From assembly GCF_028281565.1 (NCBI RefSeq), contig NZ_JANQJQ010000010.1:93470-157469 (forward strand): a DNA stretch of 64,000 nucleotides, written 5' to 3'. A program made the translations under genes and the position numbers. This document shows positions 53,532 through 63,086 of this stretch, in pieces (the stretch's first letter is position 1; every line of letters begins with the position of its first letter). The notes below the pieces were generated by a model. The model searched no databases. It was not told the DNA's origin and saw nothing but the letters and a program-made list of their open reading frames with translations. This DNA is from Seonamhaeicola sp. (lineage in GTDB: Bacteria > Bacteroidota > Bacteroidia > Flavobacteriales > Flavobacteriaceae).

Positions 53532-55970
53532 TTAGTTTATCTGGTATAAAATAATGGAATTGCTTTCTCCCTTGGTAACAAATTCAAGGTTTCTGTCTCG
53601 GTCTATATTATCTAATGTAATGGCAGAATTTCCGTAAACCGGAAAGTTGGATATTAGTTTAGATAAACTATCAAAAAGATACACTTTATGCAGTTGCTTA
53701 TCGGTTACCGTTACATAAATCTTATCGTTTATGTAGAAAATTTTTGGTTCGGAATAATCACCAAAATCAAGCTCGGACGTTTTACTTTTAATAGTGAGTT
53801 TATTTTCGTTTAATGCTACCAACGTTTTACTGGTAGTGGTCAAATAATGATCTTCGGAAAGCCCTAAGTTTTTTAATGATACGTTACCATTGGTCCTGAC
53901 CGATATTAAATTACCGTCTTGAGTGGTGGTGGTGAACTGATTATTGTACAAAAATACAGGCTGGTTGGAATAGGTGTAATTAGATTTTGGCCTTACACGG
54001 GTATGTCCGGTCCGGTCTAAAATATAGAGCCTGTTTTTAGTTTTAAAAGTTAAATAATCTTTACTGCCAATTCTAAAGTGTTTTGGTTGTGAAATAATAG
54101 CACTGTTAGCAGATTTAAACGTGAAACCGTTTACAATTTTAGCGTTCACATCATACATTAAAAGGTTTTTGCCCTGGGTTACAAGCAGTCTGTAATTTTT
54201 CTTTTTATCATAATCGAAAACGGATAAGGGCTGCGTGATTTGGTCATTAAACCTACCCGGGAAAGGAGCGACATCTCTTCCGTTTCGATCAATAACGTAG
54301 ACTCTGTTCGGTGTGGCAAAACATAATTGTAATCGGCCATTTTTATAAATATCTATTTGATTGATAGTTCCTAAAACCGGGCCTTGCAGTTTCTTTTTCC
54401 AAAGGATCTTTCCTCTGTTCGAAATTAAATACAAATTATTATTTATATCCTGAACTACAATTTCTTTTTGTTTGGTAATGTGGTTGGTAACAAATTGCGG
54501 ATTGTTTAAAATATCGGTATCCAATTTGATATTCCATTCTTCGGAAACCGAATTCAACGTAGCATTGGATTTACTCTTTTTTATCACACCGTTTACATGG
54601 GCGAAATTAGTATCGTAAATAAACTGAAGCGCAGAAGTATGGTATTTACTCAATTTATAATCTTGCGTTTCTTCTAAATTAATATTAACGATCTTGTTTA
54701 AGGTTGAAGGGGTGTAAACACACAAAAGCGAAGATTCATCACTTAAGTGTTCCTTGATGTTTTTGTAATAGTTCCGTTCACTAAACGTTGTTTTGTTTTG
54801 ATAATTGGCAATGATGTTTTGGAGCAGATCTTTAGAATCAGCAAACACAAAAAAGGTATCGATCACACAATACATATTGGCATTGTTAAACGATACAAAA
54901 GGTGTGAATGTCTTTGAAAATATCAGAGGGTCATCAAAATCAAAAATTTTGATTTCTCTATACGTATCAATCACATTTTCATTGCCAATCAGTGCGTCTT
55001 TAGTAGCAATATTATCAACAGAATTTAAAACCAGGGCCTGTTGTTTTCCCTGGTAGATAATTCCAATTTCAACAACATCGTTAAATAAACTGGGGCTGAT
55101 ATAAGTCGAGTCTTTTTTATTAAAAGCGATTAAATTGGTTTCAAAAGCTTTAAAACTATCAAATGTAATACTCATAAATCCGTCACTATTTGAAGGCGCC
55201 ACGGTTGGTGTTAGGTTTTCTTGCGGAATGGTATTTTTAAAAAGATTAACAATGCTTTTAAGGGAGTCTGTCGCTTTTGTAATTCCGTTTAATACAATTT
55301 CATTTTGACTTGCATCAATATCCAAAGCAACGTAATTGGTGAAATTGCCGAATTGAAGTTGGTCTTCTATGGCGAACTGTTTAATAAATAAAGAATCCGG
55401 TCTAATTATTATAGCACAGGTCTTGTCATTATTTGTAGTGCTATATATTTTTTTGAGGTCATAATTGGTTTCGGAATTAATAAAAACAGCATCTAAAATG
55501 TCTTTTGACGACGATGCGAAAAATGTGCTGTCAACAATAGTACTGTATAAAGCTTCATTGTTTAAAGTGGATTTTATAACCGTTCTGTTTTTGTACTTTA
55601 AAGTTTCTTCAGTGTAATTTTTTAATGAATCGGTTTTAAATAAGTTTGAATAGTACTTAGTTATTATAGCATACTGTAAACTGTCTTTGGAGTCTTTTGA
55701 AAAACAGATCAACACATCGCCCGATGGTTTTATCAGTGATGAATTTTCTAAAGTGCTTTCTAAATTTTTATAGGTGTTGCTTTTTGAAATCTTCTGTAAA
55801 ACATCATTGTTGGAGATGGCATTTTTAAGGCTTTCAAGGTTTGAGGTCTTTACTATTACAGAACTGTTTTCAGGAGCAAAATCAATGAGTTCGGTACGTT
55901 GGGTTGTATGATTCGAGCAGTTATATAAAGTGAATAATAGTAAAAGGGCAAAGAAATAGGGTCTCATCAA
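53532..55970 (-). CDS. Large lipoprotein with C-terminal beta-propeller, unknown
   Basis: The 812-residue protein has a lipobox LYNC (C18). An N-terminal half of mixed structure (~20-480) resembles DUF3352-like envelope proteins in general layout, but is not assignable. The C-terminal half (~490-812) contains propeller-like blades (NLYLISNRGKILWKKKL, RVYVIDRNGRDVAPFPG, RLYILDRTGHTRVRPKS). The Asp-Arg-X-Gly repeats are notable. The gene ends at its own terminator and starts 29 bp after rnhB on the same strand. Confidence 0.75.
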   Translation of the reverse strand: MMRPYFFALLLLFTLYNCSNHTTQRTELIDFAPENSSVIVKTSNLESLKNAISNNDVLQKISKSNTYKNLESTLENSSLIKPSGDVLICFSKDSKDSLQYAIITKYYSNLFKTDSLKNYTEETLKYKNRTVIKSTLNNEALYSTIVDSTFFASSSKDILDAVFINSETNYDLKKIYSTTNNDKTCAIIIRPDSLFIKQFAIEDQLQFGNFTNYVALDIDASQNEIVLNGITKATDSLKSIVNLFKNTIPQENLTPTVAPSNSDGFMSITFDSFKAFETNLIAFNKKDSTYISPSLFNDVVEIGIIYQGKQQALVLNSVDNIATKDALIGNENVIDTYREIKIFDFDDPLIFSKTFTPFVSFNNANMYCVIDTFFVFADSKDLLQNIIANYQNKTTFSERNYYKNIKEHLSDESSLLCVYTPSTLNKIVNINLEETQDYKLSKYHTSALQFIYDTNFAHVNGVIKKSKSNATLNSVSEEWNIKLDTDILNNPQFVTNHITKQKEIVVQDINNNLYLISNRGKILWKKKLQGPVLGTINQIDIYKNGRLQLCFATPNRVYVIDRNGRDVAPFPGRFNDQITQPLSVFDYDKKKNYRLLVTQGKNLLMYDVNAKIVNGFTFKSANSAIISQPKHFRIGSKDYLTFKTKNRLYILDRTGHTRVRPKSNYTYSNQPVFLYNNQFTTTTQDGNLISVRTNGNVSLKNLGLSEDHYLTTTSKTLVALNENKLTIKSKTSELDFGDYSEPKIFYINDKIYVTVTDKQLHKVYLFDSLSKLISNFPVYGNSAITLDNIDRDRNLEFVTKGESNSIILYQIN

Positions 55971-55999
55971 CAGATTAATTTTCCGTAAAGATAAATAAC

Positions 56000-56599
56000 T
56001 TATAAATCTAATTTTAATTGTTCCGGCAATAATCTAAAAGACTTTCTGTGGTATTTGGTAATACCATATTTTTTAATGGCTTCCCTGTGTTCTTTGGTAG
56101 GGTAACCTTTATTCTGTTTCCAGTTATACATGGGATATTCTTCGTGAATTTTACTCATATATAGATCCCTGTGTGTTTTTGCTAAAATGGAGGCTGCAGC
56201 AATGCTTAAATATTTTCCATCGCCTTTTATAATGGTTTCGGAAGGAATGTCTTTATAAGGTTTGAACTTATTGCCGTCTACAATTATAAATTCAGGTGTA
56301 ACATTCAGTTTGTCAATCGATTTATGCATGGCTAAAATAGAAGCATTTAAAATATTGATACTATCTATTTCTTCTTGAAATATATGAGCAACACCAAAGG
56401 TTAAAGATCTGGATTCAATAACAGACTTTAAAAGGTCCCGTTTCTTTTCACTAAGCTGTTTGGAGTCGTTTAAAACCGAGTTTTCAAAATCTTTTGGTAG
56501 TATAACAGCGGCGGCGGTAACAGGGCCTGCAAGGCACCCGCGCCCGGCTTCATCTGTGCCACATTCCAGTTCAAAATCAGAATGATTAATTAACAGCAT
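56000..56599 (-). CDS. rnhB: Ribonuclease HII
   Basis: The 199-residue enzyme cleaves RNA in RNA-DNA hybrids, including single ribonucleotides. The catalytic acidic residues D16 and E17 sit in [14 protein letters not shown]. Another Asp lies in FIIVDGNKF, and the [20 protein letters not shown] segment is diagnostic. Length is typical. It is the first gene of a two-gene minus-strand operon with the large lipoprotein gene. Confidence 0.96.
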   Translation of the reverse strand: MLLINHSDFELECGTDEAGRGCLAGPVTAAAVILPKDFENSVLNDSKQLSEKKRDLLKSVIESRSLTFGVAHIFQEEIDSINILNASILAMHKSIDKLNVTPEFIIVDGNKFKPYKDIPSETIIKGDGKYLSIAAASILAKTHRDLYMSKIHEEYPMYNWKQNKGYPTKEHREAIKKYGITKYHRKSFRLLPEQLKLDL

Positions 56600-56857
56600 T
56601 TATTTAATTGATTTGTCAAATCTATAATTTTATAAACAAATTATTATGCATACATAATGTATTTATATGATTCTTTACGGATTTTTTAATTTATCTTGAA
56701 GATTAGATAATATTTAGCTTAAAAAAAGCATTAAAACATAAAATAAGTGTCTTTTTTTTGATGATTTAATAATTTCAAAACCTGTAAATTGTCAGTTTTT
56801 CGTATGTTTTTTGTCCGTTTTTTTGGTTTTTCGTTATAATATTTAGATGTTTGTACC

Positions 56858-56930
56858 TGACTAACTCAAAATAAATATTCTTGTTTAATATTTAAAAGAA
56901 AGCCAGCATGTGTTGCTGGCTTTCTTTATT
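56858..56930 (+). ncRNA. Candidate small RNA D
   Basis: This lies within the 428-bp gap between rnhB and the porin gene, which has no ORF. After TTTGTACC (56850-56857) come gactaactcaaa and an AT-rich run. A perfect 14-bp terminator stem follows (aaagaaagccagca 56895-56908 with tgctggctttcttt 56914-56927). No upstream gene on this strand needs that terminator, since rnhB points away, so it probably ends an RNA of 60-80 nt. The segment gactaactcaaa is the reverse complement of a tttgagttag stretch in candidate A. Confidence 0.4.
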
Positions 56931-56964
56931 TAAAATAATTAGAGGCACTTTCCGTTCAAATAAT

Positions 56965-56972
56965 TACTTTTG
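56965..56972 (+). promoter_or_regulatory. Probable -7 promoter box for the putative porin gene
   Basis: TACTTTTG fits TAnnTTTG and lies downstream of terminator D, 55 bp before the first possible start. Confidence 0.5.
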
Positions 56973-57027
56973 CTTCTTGAAAAAATAATTATAAAATACC
57001 GCTACATAAATTTCGTTATAATCGAAT

Positions 57028-59055
57028 ATGTCCTACATGTCAAAAACACTTTTTAGAAAAAGAAATCGAATCATAATGAAAACAGTTTTGGCATGTTTGT
57101 TTATCGGCTTTTTAACGTCTGCAAATGCCCAAGGAGAATTAGGAGATAATGTAAAGCCACCGGGTGGAGAACAAGATTCTATTTATAATAGAATGTCGAC
57201 GCAGAGAGGTGCTCAAAGAGGCTCTAAGGGAAAAAAGGATGAGAAAGCTAATATTGAAGACTACTTAATTATTTCTGTTGAGAATGATACTACTTATGTT
57301 GATACTACATTAACTATTCAAAAGGAGTATAAATTCAATTATATAAGAAAAGATAATTTTGGTTTAATGCCATTTGCTAACCTGGGGCAAACCTATAATA
57401 GTTTAACCTATGATTTTCAGAGCACCGATTTAATGCCGGGTTTTGGTGCCAGGGCGAGACATTTTAATTACTGGGAAATTGAGGACGTTCATTATTACAG
57501 GGTCCCGACACCTTTAACCGAGTTGTTTTTCAAAACAGCTTTTGAGCAGGGACAATTGGTAGATTCGTTTATTACCATTAATACGTCGCCTGAATTTAAC
57601 TTTTCAATAGCCTATAAAGGATTGCGGTCATTGGGTAAATATCAAAATGCATTGACCAGTACCGGTAATTTCAGGTTCACATCAAATTACCAGACAAAAA
57701 ATAAACGATATAATGCCCGGGGGCATATAGTAACCCAGGACTTAATGAACCGGGAGAACGGTGGGCTGGACGCTACCAGTGTGACTAATTTTGTAAATGG
57801 TGCGGAAGAATTTCTGGACCGTTCCATCCTGGAGGTCAATTTTGAAAATGCCGAAAGTATTTTCTTAGGGAAACGATTTCATTTAGAGCACGATTACAAA
57901 CTTATTCAAAAAGACTCGCTCTCTAAAAACGAAATTAAGCTGGGGCATATCATGTCATTTGAGGATAAATATTTTCAGTATGATCAGTCATCAGCTATCA
58001 CCAGTTATTTTGGAGAGGCTTTTATAAGCTCCAATATAAAGGACAGATCAACGCTTGAGAACTTTTATAATAAGGTATATGTAAATTACAGTAACAATAT
58101 AATTGGCGACCTACAATTTAGTATAAGTAACAATAATTATAACTATGGTTATGATAAAGTTGTGGTTCTGGATAATACCACCATTACTAACAGGCTAAAA
58201 GGTGATATTTTTTCTGCCGGTGGGAAGTACAGAAAACAATATAAAGGTTTTGAGTTACAGGGAGCATTTGGTTTAAATGTAGCCGGTGATTTCGATGGTA
58301 ATTTCCTAAAAGCAAAAGCCACATTTAATTTAAATGAGGATATAGCAGCATCAGCCGCATTAAATCATAGTTCCAAAGCACCAAACTATAATATGTTACT
58401 GCATCAAAGTAGTTACAAGAATTACAATTGGCGAAATAGTTTTAATAATACCGAAACCCAACAATTGACTTTTAATGCCAGATACAAGCAACTTGCCAAT
58501 ATAACGGTAGACCTAAACACGATAACAGATTATGTTTATTTCAAACATGACGATGCCGTTGCGAATACAGACCAGGCTATTAAAGCTTATCAAAACAGTA
58601 GTACCATAACCTATTTAAGAGCCCAATTGGAAAACGAGATCAAAGTAGGTAAGTTCGCTTTAAATAATACGGTGTTGTACCAAAATGTACAGGACGATAA
58701 TAATACCTTAAATGTGCCGGAGTTAACAACGCGTAATACGCTGTACTTCTCCAGTCATTTGTTTAAAAAGGCCATGTACCTGCAAACCGGAGTCACGCTC
58801 AATTACTTTACCAAGTATAATATGAATGCCTACAACCCGATATTGGCAGAGTTTTATGTGCAGAACACAGAAGAATTTGGAGATTTTCCGCGATTGGACT
58901 TTTTCATTAATGCCAAGATCCGTCAAACACGCCTTTTCTTAAAAGCAGAACATTTTAATTCGGCATTCACAGGTTATGACTACTTCTCGGCACCTAACAA
59001 TCCGTACAGAGACTTTACTGTACGTTTCGGTATTGTCTGGAATTTCTTTCTATAG
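57028..59055 (+). CDS. Putative porin (Bacteroidetes family)
   Basis: The 675-residue protein has a Sec signal. Two starts are possible: 57028, with a long basic N-region, or 57076 (MKTVLACLF), which gives a normal signal peptide cleaved after ANAQ. A polar N-terminal part (~40-110) precedes a long beta-barrel with alternating strands rich in Asn, Tyr and Phe, ending IVWNFFL with a terminal aromatic cluster. It matches the family called putative porin in Bacteroidetes. Pore substrate unknown. It is monocistronic. Confidence 0.85.
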   Translation: MSYMSKTLFRKRNRIIMKTVLACLFIGFLTSANAQGELGDNVKPPGGEQDSIYNRMSTQRGAQRGSKGKKDEKANIEDYLIISVENDTTYVDTTLTIQKEYKFNYIRKDNFGLMPFANLGQTYNSLTYDFQSTDLMPGFGARARHFNYWEIEDVHYYRVPTPLTELFFKTAFEQGQLVDSFITINTSPEFNFSIAYKGLRSLGKYQNALTSTGNFRFTSNYQTKNKRYNARGHIVTQDLMNRENGGLDATSVTNFVNGAEEFLDRSILEVNFENAESIFLGKRFHLEHDYKLIQKDSLSKNEIKLGHIMSFEDKYFQYDQSSAITSYFGEAFISSNIKDRSTLENFYNKVYVNYSNNIIGDLQFSISNNNYNYGYDKVVVLDNTTITNRLKGDIFSAGGKYRKQYKGFELQGAFGLNVAGDFDGNFLKAKATFNLNEDIAASAALNHSSKAPNYNMLLHQSSYKNYNWRNSFNNTETQQLTFNARYKQLANITVDLNTITDYVYFKHDDAVANTDQAIKAYQNSSTITYLRAQLENEIKVGKFALNNTVLYQNVQDDNNTLNVPELTTRNTLYFSSHLFKKAMYLQTGVTLNYFTKYNMNAYNPILAEFYVQNTEEFGDFPRLDFFINAKIRQTRLFLKAEHFNSAFTGYDYFSAPNNPYRDFTVRFGIVWNFFL

Positions 59056-59058
59056 AAT

Positions 59059-59090
59059 TTGTTTAAACAGGCACATAGTTGTTAACTTTG
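59059..59090 (+). promoter_or_regulatory. Complete promoter of the methyltransferase gene
   Basis: TTG (59059-59061), a 21-bp spacer and TAACTTTG (59083-59090) match the Bacteroidetes consensus in both boxes. The start codon is 25 bp further. Confidence 0.7.
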
Positions 59091-59115
59091 CCTACATATA
59101 TAGGTTCTAAAAAAT

Positions 59116-59916
59116 ATGGAAGAAACAGATAAAATAGAAAGGCAAAGGGTGCATTTTGAAAATATTTCTGAAAAATATTTTGAATCAAGACAATCCGAAA
59201 ATCATTTGTATTTAAAAGACCTTATGTGGTCTTATTTTTTTAAGGACAAAGACTATTTAAAGAAGAAAGATGGTTTGTCTGTTCTTGAACCTATGTGTGG
59301 CTATTCCGAAGGCAAAAAGATCATTGAAAAAAATGTAGGGGCCATAAGGTATTATGAGGGCTTCGATTACAGTTCTGTTTTAATTCAAAAAGTAAAGGAA
59401 AGGAACAAGAATTTGAATGTATATGTACAAGATATCACCACATTTAAATCTGATAAAAAGTTTGACTTGATTATATTAATAGGAGGCTTGCACCATGTCC
59501 CCGAATTTTGTGAAGATGCGGTAAAACTGCTAAAAAAGAATTTAAATGAAGGGGGGGATTTTGTGGTTTTGGAGCCCACTCATAACAACTATGTTTTCAG
59601 AAAGATAAGAGAACGTATATATAGGAAAAATACTTTGTTCGATGAGCAGACCGAACGCGCCTTTACATTAAAAGACCTCAATGATTTGTATTTCAAGAAT
59701 GATTACGTTTTGATTGACCAGATGTATCCGGGTTTATTATCTTATACATTATTTTATAATCCGGACGCATTTCCCTTTCTTAATCTTGGAGGTAAGAAAC
59801 TGGTGAAGTTCTTTTTTAAGCTCGACAGTTTATTTTTTAGAAATTTTGTTGGGAGAAAACTGTCCTTTGCAACGCTTAGTCTTTTTAGGAATGAACAACC
59901 GGGACACAGAGCATAG
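59116..59916 (+). CDS. Class I SAM-dependent methyltransferase
   Basis: The 266-residue protein has a Rossmann-type methyltransferase core (~50-170) with a motif I variant VLEPMCGYSEGK and motif IV region DLIILIGGLHHVPEF. The C-terminal ~90 residues are basic and aromatic and may lie on the membrane. The substrate is unknown. The genes on the other side encode a glycosyltransferase and a membrane GT-C protein, so a role in glycan or lipid modification is plausible but only positional. Confidence 0.85.
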   Translation: MEETDKIERQRVHFENISEKYFESRQSENHLYLKDLMWSYFFKDKDYLKKKDGLSVLEPMCGYSEGKKIIEKNVGAIRYYEGFDYSSVLIQKVKERNKNLNVYVQDITTFKSDKKFDLIILIGGLHHVPEFCEDAVKLLKKNLNEGGDFVVLEPTHNNYVFRKIRERIYRKNTLFDEQTERAFTLKDLNDLYFKNDYVLIDQMYPGLLSYTLFYNPDAFPFLNLGGKKLVKFFFKLDSLFFRNFVGRKLSFATLSLFRNEQPGHRA

Positions 59917-59944
59917 GAGCATTTAACGGACTAAATTAAAATTG

Positions 59945-60874
59945 CTATTTATGTGTTTTTGCTTTAATAAGGTACAGAGGTCTGGACTTTACTTCATTAA
60001 ATATCTTAGCAACATACTCCCCGATAATTGATAGAATTAGTAATTGAATACCTCCAATTATTAGAATGGAAATCAGGATAGAAGTCCAACCGGTTATGTT
60101 AATACCACTAAAATAATTGAACATAACATAAGTGCCATAAACAAGGCCTGAAACAAAAAAAATAAACCCAAGGTACAGGGATAATCGTAATGGTTTGGAG
60201 GACATACTTGTTACACCATCAATGGCCAGGGTAATCATTTTTTTAAGGGAGTAACTTGATTGACCGGAGAATCTTTCATTAGTCTCATAATCAATAATGG
60301 TTTGTTCAAATCCAATCCACCTTATCAATCCCCTGGTAAACCGGTTGTGTTCTTTCATCTTTAGAAAAGCATCAACAGCTTCTCTGTTCATCAGGCGAAA
60401 GTCCGAACTTTGAGGCTCTATTTTTATATCGGATAACTTATTGATCAATATATAGAACCACTTTGAAGAGGTTTTTTTAAATACGGTTGTTTTCTTGTCA
60501 TATTTTCGCCTGGTATTGACTATGTCGTAACCATCTTCATATTTTTCAATTAATTGCGGAATGATTTCCGGAGGGTGTTGTAAATCTGCATCCATTGTAA
60601 TAATGACATCGCCCGTAGCATTTTCAATACCTGCTAGCAAAGCTATTTGATGTCCAAAGTTTCTTGATAATGCGTAACCTTTGACAAACTTATTTGACTT
60701 GGAAATGTCATTAATGATCTTAAAAGTGCTGTCTTTGCTACCATCATCTACAAAAATTATTTCGTAAGTAAAAGCAAATGGTTTTAATACCAAAGACAAT
60801 TCTTTTATCAGTTCAGGAATATTACTTTCCTCGTTATGACAAGGGAGTACTATAGACAATCGATCTATTTTCAT
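59945..60874 (-). CDS. GT2 family glycosyltransferase, DPM1/GtrB-like
   Basis: The 309-residue protein has a GT2 domain (~5-220) with LPCHNEESNIPELI, the nucleotide-metal motif MDADLQHPPEII and SSDFRLMNREAVDAF. Two C-terminal membrane helices follow (~230-255, 265-290). This layout matches polyprenyl-phosphate glycosyltransferases such as GtrB and DPM1, which make a lipid-linked sugar on the cytoplasmic face. It lies exactly one base after the GT-C/TPR gene. That gene's product could then use the lipid-linked sugar on the periplasmic side. Confidence 0.9.
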   Translation of the reverse strand: MKIDRLSIVLPCHNEESNIPELIKELSLVLKPFAFTYEIIFVDDGSKDSTFKIINDISKSNKFVKGYALSRNFGHQIALLAGIENATGDVIITMDADLQHPPEIIPQLIEKYEDGYDIVNTRRKYDKKTTVFKKTSSKWFYILINKLSDIKIEPQSSDFRLMNREAVDAFLKMKEHNRFTRGLIRWIGFEQTIIDYETNERFSGQSSYSLKKMITLAIDGVTSMSSKPLRLSLYLGFIFFVSGLVYGTYVMFNYFSGINITGWTSILISILIIGGIQLLILSIIGEYVAKIFNEVKSRPLYLIKAKTHK

Positions 60875-62779
60875 TTAATTCTTTTTAAACGATTTGGACA
60901 GTTGCTCCAATAAGTTATTATTTACTTTGACTCCAAGCTCTTTGGCCTTTAAGATATCCGTATAGCCTAGAGAGCCCTTATCTAAAAATAACCTGGATAA
61001 CCCTCTAACATTATAATACACGCCATCATTATCTTTTAATTGGATTGCCTTTGTTAAATACATTTCGGCATTCTGGTAATTTTTTAATTTATAATAACTA
61101 TGTCCAATTAAATAATAAGGGATACTGTTCTTAGGGGCACTCTCAATTATTTTTTCCGCATCATCAATACATTCTTTATACTTTTTTGTAAAGAAATAAG
61201 CTTTTGCTCTAGCAGTTAAATACGTTTCATTTTCTGGATTTAATTTAATCAGATGGTTTAGGTCTGGGATACATTCATCGTATTTTTTTAATATTTCGTT
61301 TATACCAGCTCGATTTACATAATTACGTTCATGATTTGGCTTCAGTCTTATGTTTTCATTAATATGTTCTAAGGCCAGCTCGTATTTATGCTGTTTGTAA
61401 TAAACTTTACTTATATTAGAATGTGCCAGGTAATAATCTGTTGAGATTTCAATAGCTTTTTTTAAATGTACCAAGGCACGATCTAACTCTCCATGATTTA
61501 GATAATAATTTCCTAAATTATTATGTGCAAACCGGTTCTTGTTATTGACTTTAATAGCATCAGTCCATAAGGTTTCTGAGTTTTTAAAAACGGTAACCCT
61601 GTTAAATGTTGTAGCGATAAAAACTACTATGAGAGCTATTCCCAATATTTGGGCAATAAAAATTTTCTTTAAAAGTCGGTGTAATAAATTTAGGAGATAA
61701 TAAAGAATAAAGCCAAAACCAATTATGGCCAGATAAGCATATCTATCTGCCATAAAAGTATCCCTTAAATGTAAAAAAGTAAAACTAAGTGCTAAACTTA
61801 GAAAACCTATAGACCAAATAATTCCAAAACACAATTCTTTGTTCTTGACGGAAGTAATTATACCAATAACTATTAGGCTTAGAGTGGAAGAGATTTTTAA
61901 ACCGGCATTGACGGGTTTTAGAACCTCCTGATACGGGTACGAAATAGACAGGTTAAAGGGGAATAAAAAATTATAAATATATCTTAATATAGATTCACTG
62001 AATATATAGAATTTAGTATATAAAGAAACATGAAGACTGGTTACATCCGGGCCTCCTGTTTTTGTTATCCCTAGTGTAATAAGTCCGAAAGCAAGAACAA
62101 TCAGCCCTAAAACAATATTTTCAATAACAATTTGTTTCTTTAATAAGGAATGTCCCATCTTTATGTTTATGGCTAAAAGCCCGATGGGAAACAAGATGGC
62201 TTGTTCTTTGGTGAACAGGGCCAGAATAAAAAAAAGGATAAAAATCAGCGAGTATTTTAGTCTTCTCTCCTTTTTAATGTACTTACAATAAAAAAGAAAT
62301 CCTAGTAGCATAAACGTAGCCGCGATTCTAAAAATTGCAGAAAGCCAGCTTATAGTTTCAACTTGCATGGGGTGGATGGCAAATACAAGCGTAACGAAAA
62401 TAATAAGATATCTATTGGAAGATAAATTTTTGAATAGTTTATATACTAAGATACTGTTGAATATATGCGTAAGAACTGCGAAAAATTTGAAGGCAATGGC
62501 ATTGGCACCGAAAAAATAATAAATGATAGCGTGGTAGGTGACCGCAATAGGTGAATACTGGCCGTTTTCTGGAGTGCTAAAGATATTGACAATGGTTTTC
62601 CACGAAAGGTTGATTACATTTTTGTTTTCAGAAATATACCACTTATCGTCATAATCGGTAAATTCATGACCAAAGAAAATATTTGAGAATGCTAAAAAAG
62701 TAATTATGCTGATGCTTATGATTATTGAGGTATCAGATAAGCGTTCTATGTGTGTTCTGATGTTATTTATGATTTTCAT
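60875..62779 (-). CDS. Polytopic GT-C-like membrane protein with C-terminal TPRs (TMTC-like)
   Basis: The 634-residue protein has ~11 transmembrane helices (residues ~18-400). Early acidic residues DYDDKWYI fit the GT-C catalytic position. AIHPMQVETISWLSAIFR and LFTKEQAILFP are typical of the TMTC/DUF1736 class. About six TPR repeats follow (~410-630; FAHNNLGNYYLNHGELDRAL, YNVRGLSRLF). In animals TMTC proteins O-mannosylate cadherins; a bacterial counterpart would glycosylate exported proteins using a lipid-linked donor. It is directly followed by the GT2 gene. Enzymatic activity is inferred, not shown. Confidence 0.8.
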   Translation of the reverse strand: MKIINNIRTHIERLSDTSIIISISIITFLAFSNIFFGHEFTDYDDKWYISENKNVINLSWKTIVNIFSTPENGQYSPIAVTYHAIIYYFFGANAIAFKFFAVLTHIFNSILVYKLFKNLSSNRYLIIFVTLVFAIHPMQVETISWLSAIFRIAATFMLLGFLFYCKYIKKERRLKYSLIFILFFILALFTKEQAILFPIGLLAINIKMGHSLLKKQIVIENIVLGLIVLAFGLITLGITKTGGPDVTSLHVSLYTKFYIFSESILRYIYNFLFPFNLSISYPYQEVLKPVNAGLKISSTLSLIVIGIITSVKNKELCFGIIWSIGFLSLALSFTFLHLRDTFMADRYAYLAIIGFGFILYYLLNLLHRLLKKIFIAQILGIALIVVFIATTFNRVTVFKNSETLWTDAIKVNNKNRFAHNNLGNYYLNHGELDRALVHLKKAIEISTDYYLAHSNISKVYYKQHKYELALEHINENIRLKPNHERNYVNRAGINEILKKYDECIPDLNHLIKLNPENETYLTARAKAYFFTKKYKECIDDAEKIIESAPKNSIPYYLIGHSYYKLKNYQNAEMYLTKAIQLKDNDGVYYNVRGLSRLFLDKGSLGYTDILKAKELGVKVNNNLLEQLSKSFKKN

Positions 62780-62810
62780 TCCTGGGAATGAGTTTTAGTT
62801 TTTAAGGAAT

Positions 62811-62843
62811 CAAAAGTACGAAAATATCACAAGTATCTTGTGA
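62811..62843 (-). promoter_or_regulatory. Promoter/palindromic operator region of the GT-C/TPR gene
   Basis: On the minus strand TACTTTTG (62811-62818) is a -7 box, 31 bp before the start codon. Directly upstream lies a perfect palindrome tcacaag-tat-cttgtga (62827-62843), placed where a repressor would cover the promoter. No known operator is matched. Confidence 0.45.
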
Positions 62844-62920
62844 GATTAATTATAATAAGCAGTAAAATTAGTTGCAACCTGGCTTTATAGGAAAGGAGTC
62901 TTTTGATTGAATTTTTTTCA

Positions 62921-63083
62921 ATGGCGTTCCCTTCGTACCTCAGGTCGGGCTTTCTGCTATATCTTTCTGCGCAGCAGTCCGGAACTGGTTTTGGGATCTC
63001 ATTGAGGAGTAGGCCCTATCTCATGACAGGAGTTTTTCTTTTTAAGGCTGTGCATAAAGGATGCCGCTACAATCCCTAACGCG
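62921..63083. other. GC-richer element of unknown type closed by gcgtt/aacgc
   Basis: This stretch is less AT-rich than its surroundings and has no ORF. It begins near ggcgttcccttcgtacctca and ends aatccctaacgcg; the two ends can pair (gcgtt with aacgc). Sequences with cctcaggtcgggcttt and ccgctacaatccctaacgc recur near rRNA operons and in intergenic DNA of Flavobacteriaceae, from memory only. It may be a structured RNA or a non-autonomous mobile repeat. Confidence 0.4.
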
Positions 63084-63086
63084 TTT

